Positions 33,292 through 43,640 of a stretch of 64,000 nucleotides of DNA are shown piece after piece. The translations under genes were made by a program, and so were the position numbers. Numbering within the stretch: the stretch's first letter is position 1; each line of letters begins with the position of its first letter. Origin of the DNA: Burkholderia sp. Bp9142 (GTDB taxonomy: Bacteria > Pseudomonadota > Gammaproteobacteria > Burkholderiales > Burkholderiaceae); contig NZ_QTPP01000014.1 in the NCBI RefSeq assembly GCF_003853415.1, forward strand, positions 1 through 64,000, in the 5' to 3' direction. The notes beneath the pieces were generated by a model. That model ran no database searches. It was not told the DNA's origin and saw only the letters and a program-made list of their open reading frames with translations.

Positions 33292-35049
33292 ATGCCGATC
33301 CACAATGCCCAGTGCGCGGCCGTGTTCGCGGAAATCGCCGACATGCTCGAGATCCAGGGCGCGAATCCGTTCCGGATACGCGCCTATCGCAACGCGGCGC
33401 GTACGATTGCCGACTACGGGCGCGACATTCCGGCGATGATCGCGAACGGCGGCGATCCGGGCCAGATTCCATCGATCGGCGCCGATCTCGCGGCGAAGCT
33501 GCGCGAGATCGCCGCGACCGGCACCTGCGAACTGCAGCAAACGCTGCGCCATGCATTGCCGGGCGCGATCGTCGAACTGCTCGACGTACCGGGGCTCGGC
33601 GCGAAACGCGTGAAGGCGCTGCATGACGCATTGCACGTCGACTCGCTCGAACAGCTGCGCGCCGAAGCGAAGAGTGGGCACGTGCGCGCGCTGCCGGGCT
33701 TCGGCGCGAAGACCGAAGCGCATCTGCTCGACGCGATCGACGACCGCCTGCAACGCGAGCCGCAGCGCTTCCTGCTGCCCGATGCCGCGCAATCGCTGAC
33801 GCCGCTGCTCGAGCGGCTGCGCAAGGTGGCCGGCGTGGGCGAAGCGGTGCCGGCCGGTAGTTTTCGCCGCTGCCGCGAGACGGTCGGCGATCTCGACATC
33901 CTCGTGACCGCGCGCGATCCGGCCGCGGTGGCCGACGCATTCGTCGGCTGCAGCGAAGTCGCGCGCGTGCTCGCGAACGGCAAGACGCGTTCGAGCGTCG
34001 TGCTCGGCAACGGGCTGCAGGTCGACCTGCGCGTCGTCGACGCCGACGCGTTCGGCGCGGCGCTCGTCTATTTCACGGGATCGAAGGCGCACAACATCGC
34101 GCTGCGCCGGATCGCGCAGGCCGGCGGGCTGAAGATCAACGAATACGGCGTGTTCCGTGGCGACGAGCGCATCGCGGGCGCGACGGAGGCCTCCGTCTAC
34201 GAGGCGATTGGCCTTCACTGGGTGCCGCCCGAACTGCGCGAGGACCGTGGCGAGATCGATGCGTCGCGCGCCGGCACGCTGCCGGCGCTGGTCGAACGCA
34301 AGCACGTTCATGGCGACCTGCACGCGCATGCCGACGCGTTGGCCGGGCGCGACGGCCTGCGTGCGATGGCGGACGCGGCCCGTGCGCGCGGGCTCGCCTA
34401 TCTGGCCGTCACGGACCGCGCGCAGGATGCCGGCGGCGGCCGCGCCGACTGCGGCTGGCTCGTGCGGCAGATCGACGAGATCGACCGCCTCAACGCGTCG
34501 TTCGATGACTTCGTGCTGCTGAAGGGCGTCGAGGCCGGCATTCGCGGGGACGGCAGCCTCGATGTGCCCGACGACGTGCTCGGTCGGCTCGACCTCGTCG
34601 TCGGCGCGGTGCGCGACGGCTTCGACCTGCCGTGCGACGCGCAGACCGAGCGGATCCTGCGCGCGATCGATCATCCGTATTTCACGATCCTCGCGCATCC
34701 GACCGGCCGGCTGCTCGGCGAACGCGACGCATGCGAACTCGACGTGCCGCGCGTGCTCGCCGCGGCCGCCGCGCGCCACTGCTTCGTCGAACTCGACGGC
34801 GACCCGCGGCGGCTCGATCTGCCGGACGTGTGGTGTCGCGAGGCGGCGAAAGCCGGCGTCGCGGTCGCGATCGGCTCGGACGCGCGGTGCGCGGACGATC
34901 TCGACAACCTCGGATACGGTATCGGCCAGGCGCGGCGCGGCTGGCTCACCCGGCACGACGTGCTCAACACGCGCACGCTCGCGCAACTGCGGCCGCTGCT
35001 GGCGCGCACGATGGGTGCGAGCGCCGCGTCGAAGCGCGGCCGCCCGTAG
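33292..35049 (+). CDS. polX: PolX-family DNA polymerase with PHP domain
   Basis: A 585-residue protein. An N-terminal HhH/8-kDa-like region (FRIRAYRNAARTIADYG, VPGLGAKRVKALHDAL, LPGFGAKTEAHLLDAI) is followed by the polymerase X palm with GSFRRCRETVGDLDILV and VDLRVVD. These supply the three catalytic Asp residues for gap filling in repair. The C-terminal PHP domain (about 340-585) normally gives 3'-5' exonuclease and AP-endonuclease activity. Here three expected metal-ligand His positions are Arg: Arg376 in VTDRAQ, Arg441 in GAVRDG and Arg532 in GSDARC. His344/His346 and the ILAHP motif remain. Nuclease activity is therefore probably lost. The start at 33292 was chosen for GGAAGGGAG upstream. 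Confidence 0.85.
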   Translation: MPIHNAQCAAVFAEIADMLEIQGANPFRIRAYRNAARTIADYGRDIPAMIANGGDPGQIPSIGADLAAKLREIAATGTCELQQTLRHALPGAIVELLDVPGLGAKRVKALHDALHVDSLEQLRAEAKSGHVRALPGFGAKTEAHLLDAIDDRLQREPQRFLLPDAAQSLTPLLERLRKVAGVGEAVPAGSFRRCRETVGDLDILVTARDPAAVADAFVGCSEVARVLANGKTRSSVVLGNGLQVDLRVVDADAFGAALVYFTGSKAHNIALRRIAQAGGLKINEYGVFRGDERIAGATEASVYEAIGLHWVPPELREDRGEIDASRAGTLPALVERKHVHGDLHAHADALAGRDGLRAMADAARARGLAYLAVTDRAQDAGGGRADCGWLVRQIDEIDRLNASFDDFVLLKGVEAGIRGDGSLDVPDDVLGRLDLVVGAVRDGFDLPCDAQTERILRAIDHPYFTILAHPTGRLLGERDACELDVPRVLAAAAARHCFVELDGDPRRLDLPDVWCREAAKAGVAVAIGSDARCADDLDNLGYGIGQARRGWLTRHDVLNTRTLAQLRPLLARTMGASAASKRGRP

Positions 35050-35077
35050 GGTGAGTGACGGCGCGCGTGCGCGACGG

Positions 35078-36193
<1,116 letters not shown>

Positions 36194-36551
36194 GAGTCGC
36201 CTCCATGGGTATTCGTCATTGTTGTCGTGCCCGAGCGCGCCGCGGTCGTCCGATCGTCCGACCGTGCGTGCCGGCGAACGGCACGTGTGCGACGGTTCCG
36301 CATGCACGGTTCGAGTGCCGTATTGGAATAAGAGGGTAGCGGTGCCCGGAGGGAAGTCAAGCGGCGGCCCGGCGCAACGGTGCGCGCGCTGCACCGCAAC
36401 ACGCGGCGCGGCGCATTGCGACCGGACGTCGCAATGCACGCGGCGCGTGGTTTGGGTATCGTCTTGCGTGGTGCGGAACGGGGCCGCACGCCGGAATCCT
36501 TCCGGCCGGATCACGACACAACGACACGATGAGACAAGGAACCTTACCGAC
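36194..36551. other. Divergent intergenic region, ald / DUF3995 gene
   Basis: 358 bases between divergent starts, so it must hold both promoters. It has several G-T-rich runs, but I could not pick a reliable -35/-10 pair or operator. Confidence 0.5.
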
Positions 36552-36968
36552 ATGACGGGCGCGTATTTCAGCGTGCCGACGCTTTGCGCGATCGCACTCG
36601 TGCACGTCTACTGGGCGTTCGGCGGACGGCTCGGCAAGCGAGCGGCCATTCCGGAACAGGACGGCGTGCCGCTGCTGCGGCCGACCGCGCTCGGCACGTT
36701 CGCCATCGCGGTGGCGTTGCTGGCCGGCGCATGGGCGGTGGCGTCGCGCGCGGGCTGGCTGTGGCCGAACCTGTATCCCGGCGCGATCGCGTTCGCGGTC
36801 GTTACGCTCGCATTGATCTTCGCGGTGCGCGCGGTCGGCGATTTCCGCTACGTCGGCTTCTTCAAGCGGATCCGCGGGTCGCGTTTCGCGCGGATGGACA
36901 GCCTGTATTACTCGCCGCTGTGCGCGGCGCTCGCGTTGTCGATCGCGTCGATGCTGTGGCCGTGGTGA
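36552..36968 (+). CDS. DUF3995 membrane protein
   Basis: A 138-residue integral membrane protein of the DUF3995 family with four spans: PTLCAIALVHVYWAFGG, LGTFAIAVALLAGAWAVA, PGAIAFAVVTLALIFAV, and YYSPLCAALALSIASMLW. The HVYWAFGGRLG and IPEQDG pieces are the family's hallmarks. Function is unknown in the family. The ATG at 36552 follows AAGGAACC. It appears to be a single-gene unit. Confidence 0.75.
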   Translation: MTGAYFSVPTLCAIALVHVYWAFGGRLGKRAAIPEQDGVPLLRPTALGTFAIAVALLAGAWAVASRAGWLWPNLYPGAIAFAVVTLALIFAVRAVGDFRYVGFFKRIRGSRFARMDSLYYSPLCAALALSIASMLWPW

Positions 36969-37169
36969 GGGCCGGGCCGGTCGGGACGGCCATTTTGCAG
37001 CGAGCGGATCTGTAACGTGCGTCGCGGCGCCGCGGCGGAAAGCGACGACCGGCGCGGGCGACGTCATTCCCCCAAGAAACGACAGGCGCCGATCGGGCGA
37101 ACCCCGCGCGTGCGTTCAGGTGCCGTGGCGCTCAACAACATGACCGCGCCCACGTATCTCGCGCATTTG

Positions 37170-37254
37170 GGAAACCGGTTTCCTCATTATTGCGGTTTTC
37201 GATGTAATGAATTGCATTGAACCTTTTGGAAATGGAACCGGTTCCATTTATAAT
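37170..37254 (+). promoter_or_regulatory. Promoter with LacI-type operators for the sugar dehydrogenase operon
   Basis: TTGGAA (37226-37231) and a perfect TATAAT (37249-37254) are 17 bases apart. A perfect 20-bp palindrome AAATGGAACCGGTTCCATTT (37230-37249) fills the spacer. A second palindrome GGAAACCGGTTTCC lies at 37170-37183. Both have the central CG dyad and arms of LacI-family operators. Expected start is near 37261, about 355 bases before the first gene. I see no gene in the remaining 36969-37615 sequence and no lacI-type gene in the window. Confidence 0.65.
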
Positions 37255-37615
37255 TCGCGGCACGTGTCGCCAGGCCCGTCATGAGGGGCGTGCACGTTGC
37301 GCTTGCCGTCGTCAGGCGGGGCGTCCAGGTTGAACAGGGCCATGGCGATGAAGGGGCAGATGCGGGCGGTAAGCCGGTATTTGTCCGACCATCAGACCCG
37401 CGAAGAGGTCGACCCGCGCGGCGCGCCGGAACCCGCGCGCGTGCGGCTGCATGACGGCGCCGCCGCGCGGTGCGCGGCCGGCATCCGCATCGAGGTTGTT
37501 CGCAACACCGCAAGAACAGGGCGGCCGGCCGCGCGCGGCATGGCTGCCGCGTCGGGCATGTCGCATGTGGAATGCGCGTTCCCGAACCACGCTCCCCAAC
37601 GATCAACATCCGACC

Positions 37616-38356
37616 ATGTCCACGCCACCCGACAAACCCAATTCGCGTCGCCGTTTCCTGCGCACGTCGGTCGCGCTCGTGCCGATCGCGTCGGTCGCCG
37701 GTTGCGACCTGCGCGCGTCGTCATCGTCCGCGACCACGGCAGGCAACGCATCCGCCGCGCCGGCCGGCGCCGAACGCGCGCCGTACAAGCCGACCTTCTT
37801 CGATGCGAAGGAGTGGGCGTTCGTCCAGGCCGCCGTCGACCGGCTGATCCCGGCCGACGCCGAAGGCCCCGGCGCGCTCGAATCCGGCGTGCCCGAATTC
37901 ATCGACCGCCAGATGGAAACCCCGTACGCGCACGGCGCGACGTGGTACATGCAGGGGCCGTTCCAGCAGGGCGTGCCCGAGCTCGGCTATCAGCTCAAGC
38001 TCGTGCCGCGCGACATCTACCGGCTCGGCATCGCGGCGGTCAACCGCTATTGCGAAAAGGCCCACCGCAAGGCGTTCGCCGAGCTCGACGCGGCGACCCG
38101 CGATACCGTGCTCGGCGCACTGGAGAAAGGCGCCGCGCAGATCGACGACGTGCCGTCCACCGTGTTCTTCGGCCAGTTGCTGCAGAACACGCGCGAAGGC
38201 TACTTCTGCGATCCGGTGCATGGCGGCAATCACGACATGGCCGCGTGGCAGATGATCGGCTTTCCGGGCGCGCGCGCCGACTTCATGGATTTCGTCAACC
38301 AGAACGGCAAGCCCTACCCGTACGGCCCGGTTTCGATCAACGGGGAGCGCACCTGA
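37616..38356 (+). CDS. Sugar dehydrogenase small subunit, gluconate 2-dehydrogenase subunit 3 family
   Basis: A 246-residue Tat-exported subunit. The twin-arginine signal reads SRRRFLRTSVALVP with Cys at the end of the hydrophobic stretch. The domain starts at FFDAKEWAFVQAAVDRLIPAD and contains YMQGPFQQGVPELGYQ. In the family this gamma subunit carries the folded flavin subunit through the Tat system. The operon order gamma-flavoprotein-cytochrome c is that of gluconate, sorbitol and FAD-glucose dehydrogenases. The downstream start overlaps its stop by one base (TGATG). The start follows a long leader with a LacI-type operator. Confidence 0.88.
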   Translation: MSTPPDKPNSRRRFLRTSVALVPIASVAGCDLRASSSSATTAGNASAAPAGAERAPYKPTFFDAKEWAFVQAAVDRLIPADAEGPGALESGVPEFIDRQMETPYAHGATWYMQGPFQQGVPELGYQLKLVPRDIYRLGIAAVNRYCEKAHRKAFAELDAATRDTVLGALEKGAAQIDDVPSTVFFGQLLQNTREGYFCDPVHGGNHDMAAWQMIGFPGARADFMDFVNQNGKPYPYGPVSINGERT

Positions 38357-40134
38357 TGGCCGCGGAAAAGAAGCCGCACGTCGATGCGGTGATTGTCGGC
38401 TTCGGCTGGACTGGCGCGATTCTCGCGAAGGAACTGACCGAAGCGGGCCTGAACGTCGTCGCGCTCGAGCGCGGCGAGTATCGCGACACCTATCCGGACG
38501 GCGCGTATCCGAACACGATCGACGAGCTGACCTACAACGTTCGCAAGAAGCTGTTCCTCGACCTGTCGAAGACGACCGTGTCGATCCGCCACGGCGTGCA
38601 GGACACCGCGCTGCCGTACCGGCAGCTCGCCGCGTTCCTGCCGGGCGAGGGCGTCGGCGGCGCGGGGCTGCACTGGTCGGGCGTGCACTTCCGGATCACG
38701 CCGGAGGAGCTGCGCCTGCGCAGCCACTACGAAGAGCGCTACGGCAAGAAGTTCATCCCCGCGGGGATGACGATCCAGGACACGGGCGTCAGCTACGACG
38801 AGCTCGAGCCGTATTTCGACTTCGCCGAGAAGGTGTTCGGCACGTCGGGGCAGGCGTACAAGGTCGGCGGCAAGGTGGTCGGCGACGGCAACGTGTTCGA
38901 CGCGAACCGCAGCGACAACTTCCCGCTGCCCGCGCAGCTCAATACGTATTCGGCGCAGCGTTTCTCCGACGCGGCGAAATCGCTCGGCCTGCATCCGTAC
39001 CGGCTGCCGTCGGCGAACACGTCGGGGCCGTACACGAACCCGTACGGCGTGCAGATGGGGCCGTGCAACTTCTGCGGCTACTGCAGCGGCTACGCGTGCT
39101 ACATGTACTCGAAGGCGTCGCCGAACCTGAACATCCTGCCCGCGCTGAAGCAGGTGCCGAACTTCGAACTGCGCTCGAAGTGCCACGTGCTGCGCGTGGA
39201 TCTCGACGACACGAAGAAGCGCGCGACGGGCGTCACCTACGTCGACCCGGCCGGCCGTGAAGTGCATCAGCCGGCCGATCTCGTGATCGTCGCCGCGTTC
39301 CAGTATCACAACGTGCACCTGCTGCTGCTGTCGGGTATCGGCAAGCCGTACGACCCGATCTCCGGCGAAGGCGTCGTCGGCCGCAATTTCGCGTACCAGA
39401 ACCTGTCGACGATCAAGGCGTTCTTCGACAAGGACACGTACACGAACCCGTTCATCGGCGCGGGCGGCAACGGCGTCGCGGTGGACGACTTCAACGCGGA
39501 CAACTTCGACCACGGCCCGCTCGGCTTCGTCGGCGGCTCGCCGCTGTGGGTGAACCAGGCCGGCGTGAAGCCGATCAGCGGCATCGCGACGCCGCCGGGC
39601 ACGCCGCAATGGGGCGCCGCGTGGAAGAAGGCCGTGAAGGACAACTACGCGCACACGATCTCGATGGACGCGCACGGCACCAACATGTCGTACCGCGACG
39701 TGTACCTCGACCTCGATCCGACCTATCGCGACTCGTACGGCCAGCCGCTCTTGCGGATGACCTTCGACTGGAAGGACAACGACATCAGGATGGCGCAGTA
39801 CGTGACCGGGCAGATGAAGAAGATCGCGGAGGCGATGGGGCCGAAGGCGATCGGCGTGTCGACGCGCGAGTTCGGCAAGCACTTCGATTCGCGCGCATAC
39901 CAGACGACCCACCTGGTCGGCGGCGCGGTCATGGGCACCGATCCGAAGACGAGCGTGCTGAACCGCTACCTGCAGTGCTGGGACGTGCACAACGTGTTCG
40001 TGATGGGCGCGTCGGCGCTGCCGCAGGGCATTGGCTACAACCCGACCGGGATCATCGCGGCGCTGGCCTACTGGTCGGCACGCGCGATCCGCGAGCAATA
40101 CCTGAAAAATCCCGCCCCGCTGGTGACCGCATGA
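38356..40134 (+). CDS. GMC-family FAD sugar/alcohol dehydrogenase, catalytic subunit
   Basis: A 592-residue periplasmic flavoprotein without its own signal peptide, exported with the gamma subunit. The FAD-binding motif is DAVIVGFGWTGAILAKEL. A cysteine cluster Cys237-x2-Cys240-x2-Cys243-x4-Cys248 probably holds a 3Fe-4S cluster, as in FAD-glucose dehydrogenase. The C-terminal GMC signature has the active-site His in TTHLVGGAVMGTDP and Asn in GYNPTGIIAALAY. The length and GEGVGGAGLHWSG region fit the gluconate/keto-gluconate subtype rather than the shorter glucose type. Substrate cannot be fixed from sequence. The cytochrome gene overlaps by ATGA. Confidence 0.9.
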   Translation: MAAEKKPHVDAVIVGFGWTGAILAKELTEAGLNVVALERGEYRDTYPDGAYPNTIDELTYNVRKKLFLDLSKTTVSIRHGVQDTALPYRQLAAFLPGEGVGGAGLHWSGVHFRITPEELRLRSHYEERYGKKFIPAGMTIQDTGVSYDELEPYFDFAEKVFGTSGQAYKVGGKVVGDGNVFDANRSDNFPLPAQLNTYSAQRFSDAAKSLGLHPYRLPSANTSGPYTNPYGVQMGPCNFCGYCSGYACYMYSKASPNLNILPALKQVPNFELRSKCHVLRVDLDDTKKRATGVTYVDPAGREVHQPADLVIVAAFQYHNVHLLLLSGIGKPYDPISGEGVVGRNFAYQNLSTIKAFFDKDTYTNPFIGAGGNGVAVDDFNADNFDHGPLGFVGGSPLWVNQAGVKPISGIATPPGTPQWGAAWKKAVKDNYAHTISMDAHGTNMSYRDVYLDLDPTYRDSYGQPLLRMTFDWKDNDIRMAQYVTGQMKKIAEAMGPKAIGVSTREFGKHFDSRAYQTTHLVGGAVMGTDPKTSVLNRYLQCWDVHNVFVMGASALPQGIGYNPTGIIAALAYWSARAIREQYLKNPAPLVTA

Positions 40135-41549
40135 AGAGGACAGTGAACCACCACCACGCCGCACGCTGCCTGCCTCCGCTGCGGCGCGCGCTGGCGATCG
40201 GCACGGCATGGGCGGCGCTCGGTCTCGCCGGCCCGGCCTTCGCGCAACCGGCGGCCGCCGCGGCTTCGGGCCCGGCAGCCGCACCCGCCGCACAGTCGGC
40301 GGACGCGAACCTCGTCAAGCGCGGCGCCTACCTCGCCCGCGCGGGCGACTGCATCGCGTGCCACACGGCGAGCGGCGGCAAGCCGTTCGCGGGCGGGCTG
40401 AAGTTCGACACGCCGATCGGCGCGATCTATTCGACCAACATCACGCCGGATCCGAAGACGGGCCTGGGCGGCTGGACGCTCGACGACTTCACCCGCGCGG
40501 TGCGCGAGGGCGTCCGCAAGAACGGCGACACGATGTACCCGGCGATGCCGTATCCGTCCTACGCGCGCCTGAACGACGACGACGTGAAGGCGCTGTACGC
40601 GTACTTCATGCACGGCGTCGCGCCGGTCGAGCACGAGAACCGCGCGGTCGACATCGTGTGGCCGCTATCGATGCGCTGGCCGCTGACGTTCTGGCGCAAG
40701 CTGTTCGCGCCGGCGCCGAAGCCGTTCGATGCGGCGCCGTACACCGATCCGGTGGTCGCGCGCGGCGCGTATCTCGTGCAGGGTCTCGGCCATTGCGGCG
40801 CGTGCCACACGCCGCGCGCGGTGACGATGCAGGAGCGCGCGCTGACCGACGCGGGCGGCCTCGACTTCCTGGCCGGCGGCGCGGCGATCGACGGCTGGGT
40901 GCCGACGAGCCTGCGCGGCGAGCCGCGCACCGGGCTCGGCACGTGGAACGAGACCGAGATCGTGCAGTTCCTGAAGACCGGCCGCACGCTGCGCACGGCC
41001 GCGTTCGGCGGGATGACGGACGTGGTCGGCCACAGCATGCAGCACATGACCGACGACGACCTGAGCGCGATCGCGCGCTACCTGAAGACGCTACCGCCGC
41101 GCGTGCAGGGCGAGCAGCCGCACGTGTACGACGCTGCGGCGGCGAAGGCGCTGCGGACCGGCGACGCGAGCAAGCCGGGTGCGGCCGTCTATCGCGACAA
41201 CTGCATGGCCTGCCACCGCAGCGACGGCCACGGCTACACCCGCGTGTTCCCGGCGCTCGCCGGCAATCCGGTCGTGCAGGGCGACGATCCGACGTCGCTG
41301 ATCCACGTCGTGCTGGAAGGCAGCGCGCTGCAGGGTACGCATGCGGCGCCGTCGACCTTCACGATGCCGCCGTTCGGCTGGCGCCTGTCGGACCAGGAAG
41401 TCGCGGACGTGTCGAACTTCGTGCGCACGAGCTGGGGCAATACGGGCGCGGCGATCACGGCCGCGCAGGTCGCGAAGGTGCGCAAGGGCACGCCGTCGAC
41501 ACGGCCGGAGCCGCCGCCGGGCGCGCGGTTCCCGCAGGCGTCGCGCTGA
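40131..41549 (+). CDS. Triheme cytochrome c subunit of the sugar dehydrogenase
   Basis: A 472-residue exported cytochrome: signal peptide (ALAIGTAWAALGLAGPAFA), then three c-type heme sites, CIACH, CGACH and CMACH, each starting a cytochrome c domain. It passes electrons from the flavoprotein to the ubiquinone pool at the membrane surface. The C-terminal KVRKGTPSTRPEPPPG tail is Pro-rich. Three-heme architecture and length match gluconate and alcohol dehydrogenase subunit II. The start overlaps the upstream stop. A GC-rich hairpin lies 8 bases after the stop. Confidence 0.93.
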   Translation: MKRTVNHHHAARCLPPLRRALAIGTAWAALGLAGPAFAQPAAAAASGPAAAPAAQSADANLVKRGAYLARAGDCIACHTASGGKPFAGGLKFDTPIGAIYSTNITPDPKTGLGGWTLDDFTRAVREGVRKNGDTMYPAMPYPSYARLNDDDVKALYAYFMHGVAPVEHENRAVDIVWPLSMRWPLTFWRKLFAPAPKPFDAAPYTDPVVARGAYLVQGLGHCGACHTPRAVTMQERALTDAGGLDFLAGGAAIDGWVPTSLRGEPRTGLGTWNETEIVQFLKTGRTLRTAAFGGMTDVVGHSMQHMTDDDLSAIARYLKTLPPRVQGEQPHVYDAAAAKALRTGDASKPGAAVYRDNCMACHRSDGHGYTRVFPALAGNPVVQGDDPTSLIHVVLEGSALQGTHAAPSTFTMPPFGWRLSDQEVADVSNFVRTSWGNTGAAITAAQVAKVRKGTPSTRPEPPPGARFPQASR

Positions 41550-41556
41550 CGCTCGC

Positions 41557-41577
41557 GGCGGGGCGTCCGGCCCCGCC
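41557..41577 (+). terminator. GC-rich hairpin after the cytochrome gene
   Basis: GGCGGGGC-GTCCG-GCCCCGCC, a perfect 8-bp stem with a 5-base loop 8 bases after the stop codon. There is no immediate T-run, but T8 occurs at 41689-41696 further downstream. Confidence 0.5.
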
Positions 41578-41718
41578 CGATCGATCCGCGTCGCGGCGCC
41601 GGCCGGCCCGCGACGCGCATGCCGCCCGACCGGGGTTGCACCCCGCCATGGCGCGCCACCGCGTGAATTTTTCGCGGGGCGCACCATTTTTTTTGCCTCA
41701 TCCCTTATCCTTTCATTC

Positions 41719-41746
41719 TTGAACCTTACTAAATCGTTACAAGAAT
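41719..41746 (+). promoter_or_regulatory. Candidate promoter for the CPA2 antiporter gene
   Basis: TTGAAC (41719-41724) and AAGAAT (41741-41746) are 16 bases apart. The expected start would lie only a few bases before the ATG at 41759, so the leader would be very short. Confidence 0.25.
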
Positions 41747-41758
41747 TCGGGAGGGGGG

Positions 41759-43474
41759 ATGCCTCATGACGTCAGCCTGATTGCGTTGCTCGCGGCCGGT
41801 TTCGGTCTCGCGATGATCTTCGGTTACCTCGCGTCGCTGCTGAAAATGCCGCCGCTCGTCGGCTATCTGCTCGCCGGGATCGTGATCGGCCCCGGCACGC
41901 CCGGCTTCGTCGGCGACCTGTCGCTCGCGCAGCAGCTCGCCGAAGTCGGCGTGATGCTGCTGATGTTCGGCGTCGGCCTGCATTTTTCGCTCGGTGATCT
42001 CCTCGCGGTGCGCAAGATCGCGCTGCCGGGGGCCGTCGTCCAGATTACCGTCGCGACGCTGCTCGGCGGCGGGCTCGCGCTCGCATGGGGCTGGAGCGTC
42101 GGCGCGGCACTCGTGTTCGGACTCGCGCTGTCGGTCGCGAGCACGGTCGTGCTGTTGCGGGCGCTCGAGGGGCGCGGGCTCGTCGAGACGGTGAACGGAC
42201 GCATCGCAGTCGGCTGGCTCGTCGTCGAGGATCTCGTGATGGTGCTCGTGCTGGTGCTGCTGCCGCCCGTCGCGGGGCTGCTCGGCGGCACGCCGCCCGG
42301 CGACGTGCAGGCGGCCGGCGGCAGCGTGTGGGGCACGCTCGGCGTCACGATGCTGAAGGTCGCCGCGTTCATCGCGCTGATGCTGGTGGTCGGCAAGCGC
42401 GTGTTTCCGCGCATCCTGTGGCTCGTCGCGCGTACCGGCTCGCGCGAGTTGTTCACGCTTTGCATGATTGCCGCGGCGGTCGGCATCGCGTTCGGTGCGG
42501 CGAAGTTGTTCGACGTATCGTTCGCGCTCGGCGCGTTCTTCGCCGGGATGATGATGCGCGAGTCGGAATTCAGCCGGCGTGCGGCAGACGAGACGCTGCC
42601 GCTGCGCGACGCGTTCTCGGTGCTGTTCTTCATTTCGGTCGGGATGCTGTTCGACCCGAAGGTGCTGCTCGCCGAGCCGCTGCACGTGATCGAGGTCGCG
42701 GCGATCGTGCTGATCGGCAAGACGCTCGCGGCGGTCGCGCTCGTGATCGCGTTCCGCTACCCGCTGAATACCGCGCTGACGGTCGGCGCGGGCCTCGCGC
42801 AGATCGGCGAGTTCTCGTTCATCCTCGCGGGGCTCGGCCGGGCGCTCGGACTGCTGTCGGCCGAGGGGCAGAGCCTGATTCTCGCGGTCGCGCTGATCTC
42901 GATCGCGATGAACACGCTGCTGTTCGCGATGATCGATCCGGCGCTCGCATGGATCCGCGAGCATTCGGCGTTCGCGCGCAAGCTCGAGGCACGCGACGAT
43001 CCGCTCGCCGCGCTGCCGATGTCGACGCCGCAGACGCACTTGACCGGGCAGGTCGTGATCGTCGGCTACGGCAAGGTCGGCACGCGCATCGCGCATGCGC
43101 TGGACGAGCGCGGGATCGCATATGTCGTCGTCGAGCAGAACCGCGAGCTCGTCGAGAAGCTGCGCGCGGACGGCGTCGCGGCCGTGTCGGGCGACGCGAT
43201 CGAGCCGGTCGTGCTCGTGCAGGCGCATATCGCGCGCGCCGGGATGCTGGTCGTCACGCTGCCGGACGTATTCGACGTGCGGCAGATCGTCGAGATCTCG
43301 CGCACGCTGAACCCGACGCTGGAGGTCGTGCTGTGCACGAACAGCAGCGACGAGGCCGACTTGCTGTCGAGCGAGGGCATCGGCACCGTATTCATGGGCG
43401 AGAGCGAACTCGCGCGCGGGATGACCGAGCACGTGCTCGGCAGGATGGTGAGGCCGGTGGCGGCTGCGCATTGA
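41759..43474 (+). CDS. CPA2 monovalent cation:proton antiporter with RCK domain, YbaL-like
   Basis: A 571-residue membrane transporter. About 12 N-terminal spans (LIALLAAGFGLAMIFGYLAS, LVGYLLAGIVIGPGTPGFV, with SVASTVVLLRALEGRG) are those of the Kef/YbaL family. After about residue 415 a cytosolic RCK/TrkA-N domain begins: QVVIVGYGKVGTRIAHALD, the Rossmann GxGxxG motif that binds NAD(H) or nucleotides. There is no TrkA-C tail. It would exchange K+ or Na+ for H+. The ATG at 41759 follows GGGAGGGGGG with unusually short spacing. It is convergent with the PBP gene. Confidence 0.88.
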   Translation: MPHDVSLIALLAAGFGLAMIFGYLASLLKMPPLVGYLLAGIVIGPGTPGFVGDLSLAQQLAEVGVMLLMFGVGLHFSLGDLLAVRKIALPGAVVQITVATLLGGGLALAWGWSVGAALVFGLALSVASTVVLLRALEGRGLVETVNGRIAVGWLVVEDLVMVLVLVLLPPVAGLLGGTPPGDVQAAGGSVWGTLGVTMLKVAAFIALMLVVGKRVFPRILWLVARTGSRELFTLCMIAAAVGIAFGAAKLFDVSFALGAFFAGMMMRESEFSRRAADETLPLRDAFSVLFFISVGMLFDPKVLLAEPLHVIEVAAIVLIGKTLAAVALVIAFRYPLNTALTVGAGLAQIGEFSFILAGLGRALGLLSAEGQSLILAVALISIAMNTLLFAMIDPALAWIREHSAFARKLEARDDPLAALPMSTPQTHLTGQVVIVGYGKVGTRIAHALDERGIAYVVVEQNRELVEKLRADGVAAVSGDAIEPVVLVQAHIARAGMLVVTLPDVFDVRQIVEISRTLNPTLEVVLCTNSSDEADLLSSEGIGTVFMGESELARGMTEHVLGRMVRPVAAAH

Positions 43475-43620
43475 CGGTCGCGCGGCCGGGTTCGCGCGGC
43501 TGGCGGGATGGTGCCGGCCGTCGGAACGTCGGAACGTCGGCAGGGCGCATGCGAGGCATTCGACACGGCGAATAGCGGACCTATTCGCCGGCGGCCGCGC
43601 CCGGCAGTACCTTTGGCACC

Positions 43621-43640
43621 CGGCAGGCTTCAGCCTGCCG
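43621..43640 (-). terminator. Hairpin spanning the PBP stop codon
   Basis: CGGCAGGCT-TC-AGCCTGCCG, a perfect 9-bp inverted repeat. The TGA stop of the PBP gene lies in its centre. No T-run follows. Confidence 0.35.

Noticed and set aside
37280..37615. Small genes in the leader of the sugar dehydrogenase operon
   Set aside because: Frames on both strands are Arg/Pro/Gly-rich and have no RBS or conserved look.
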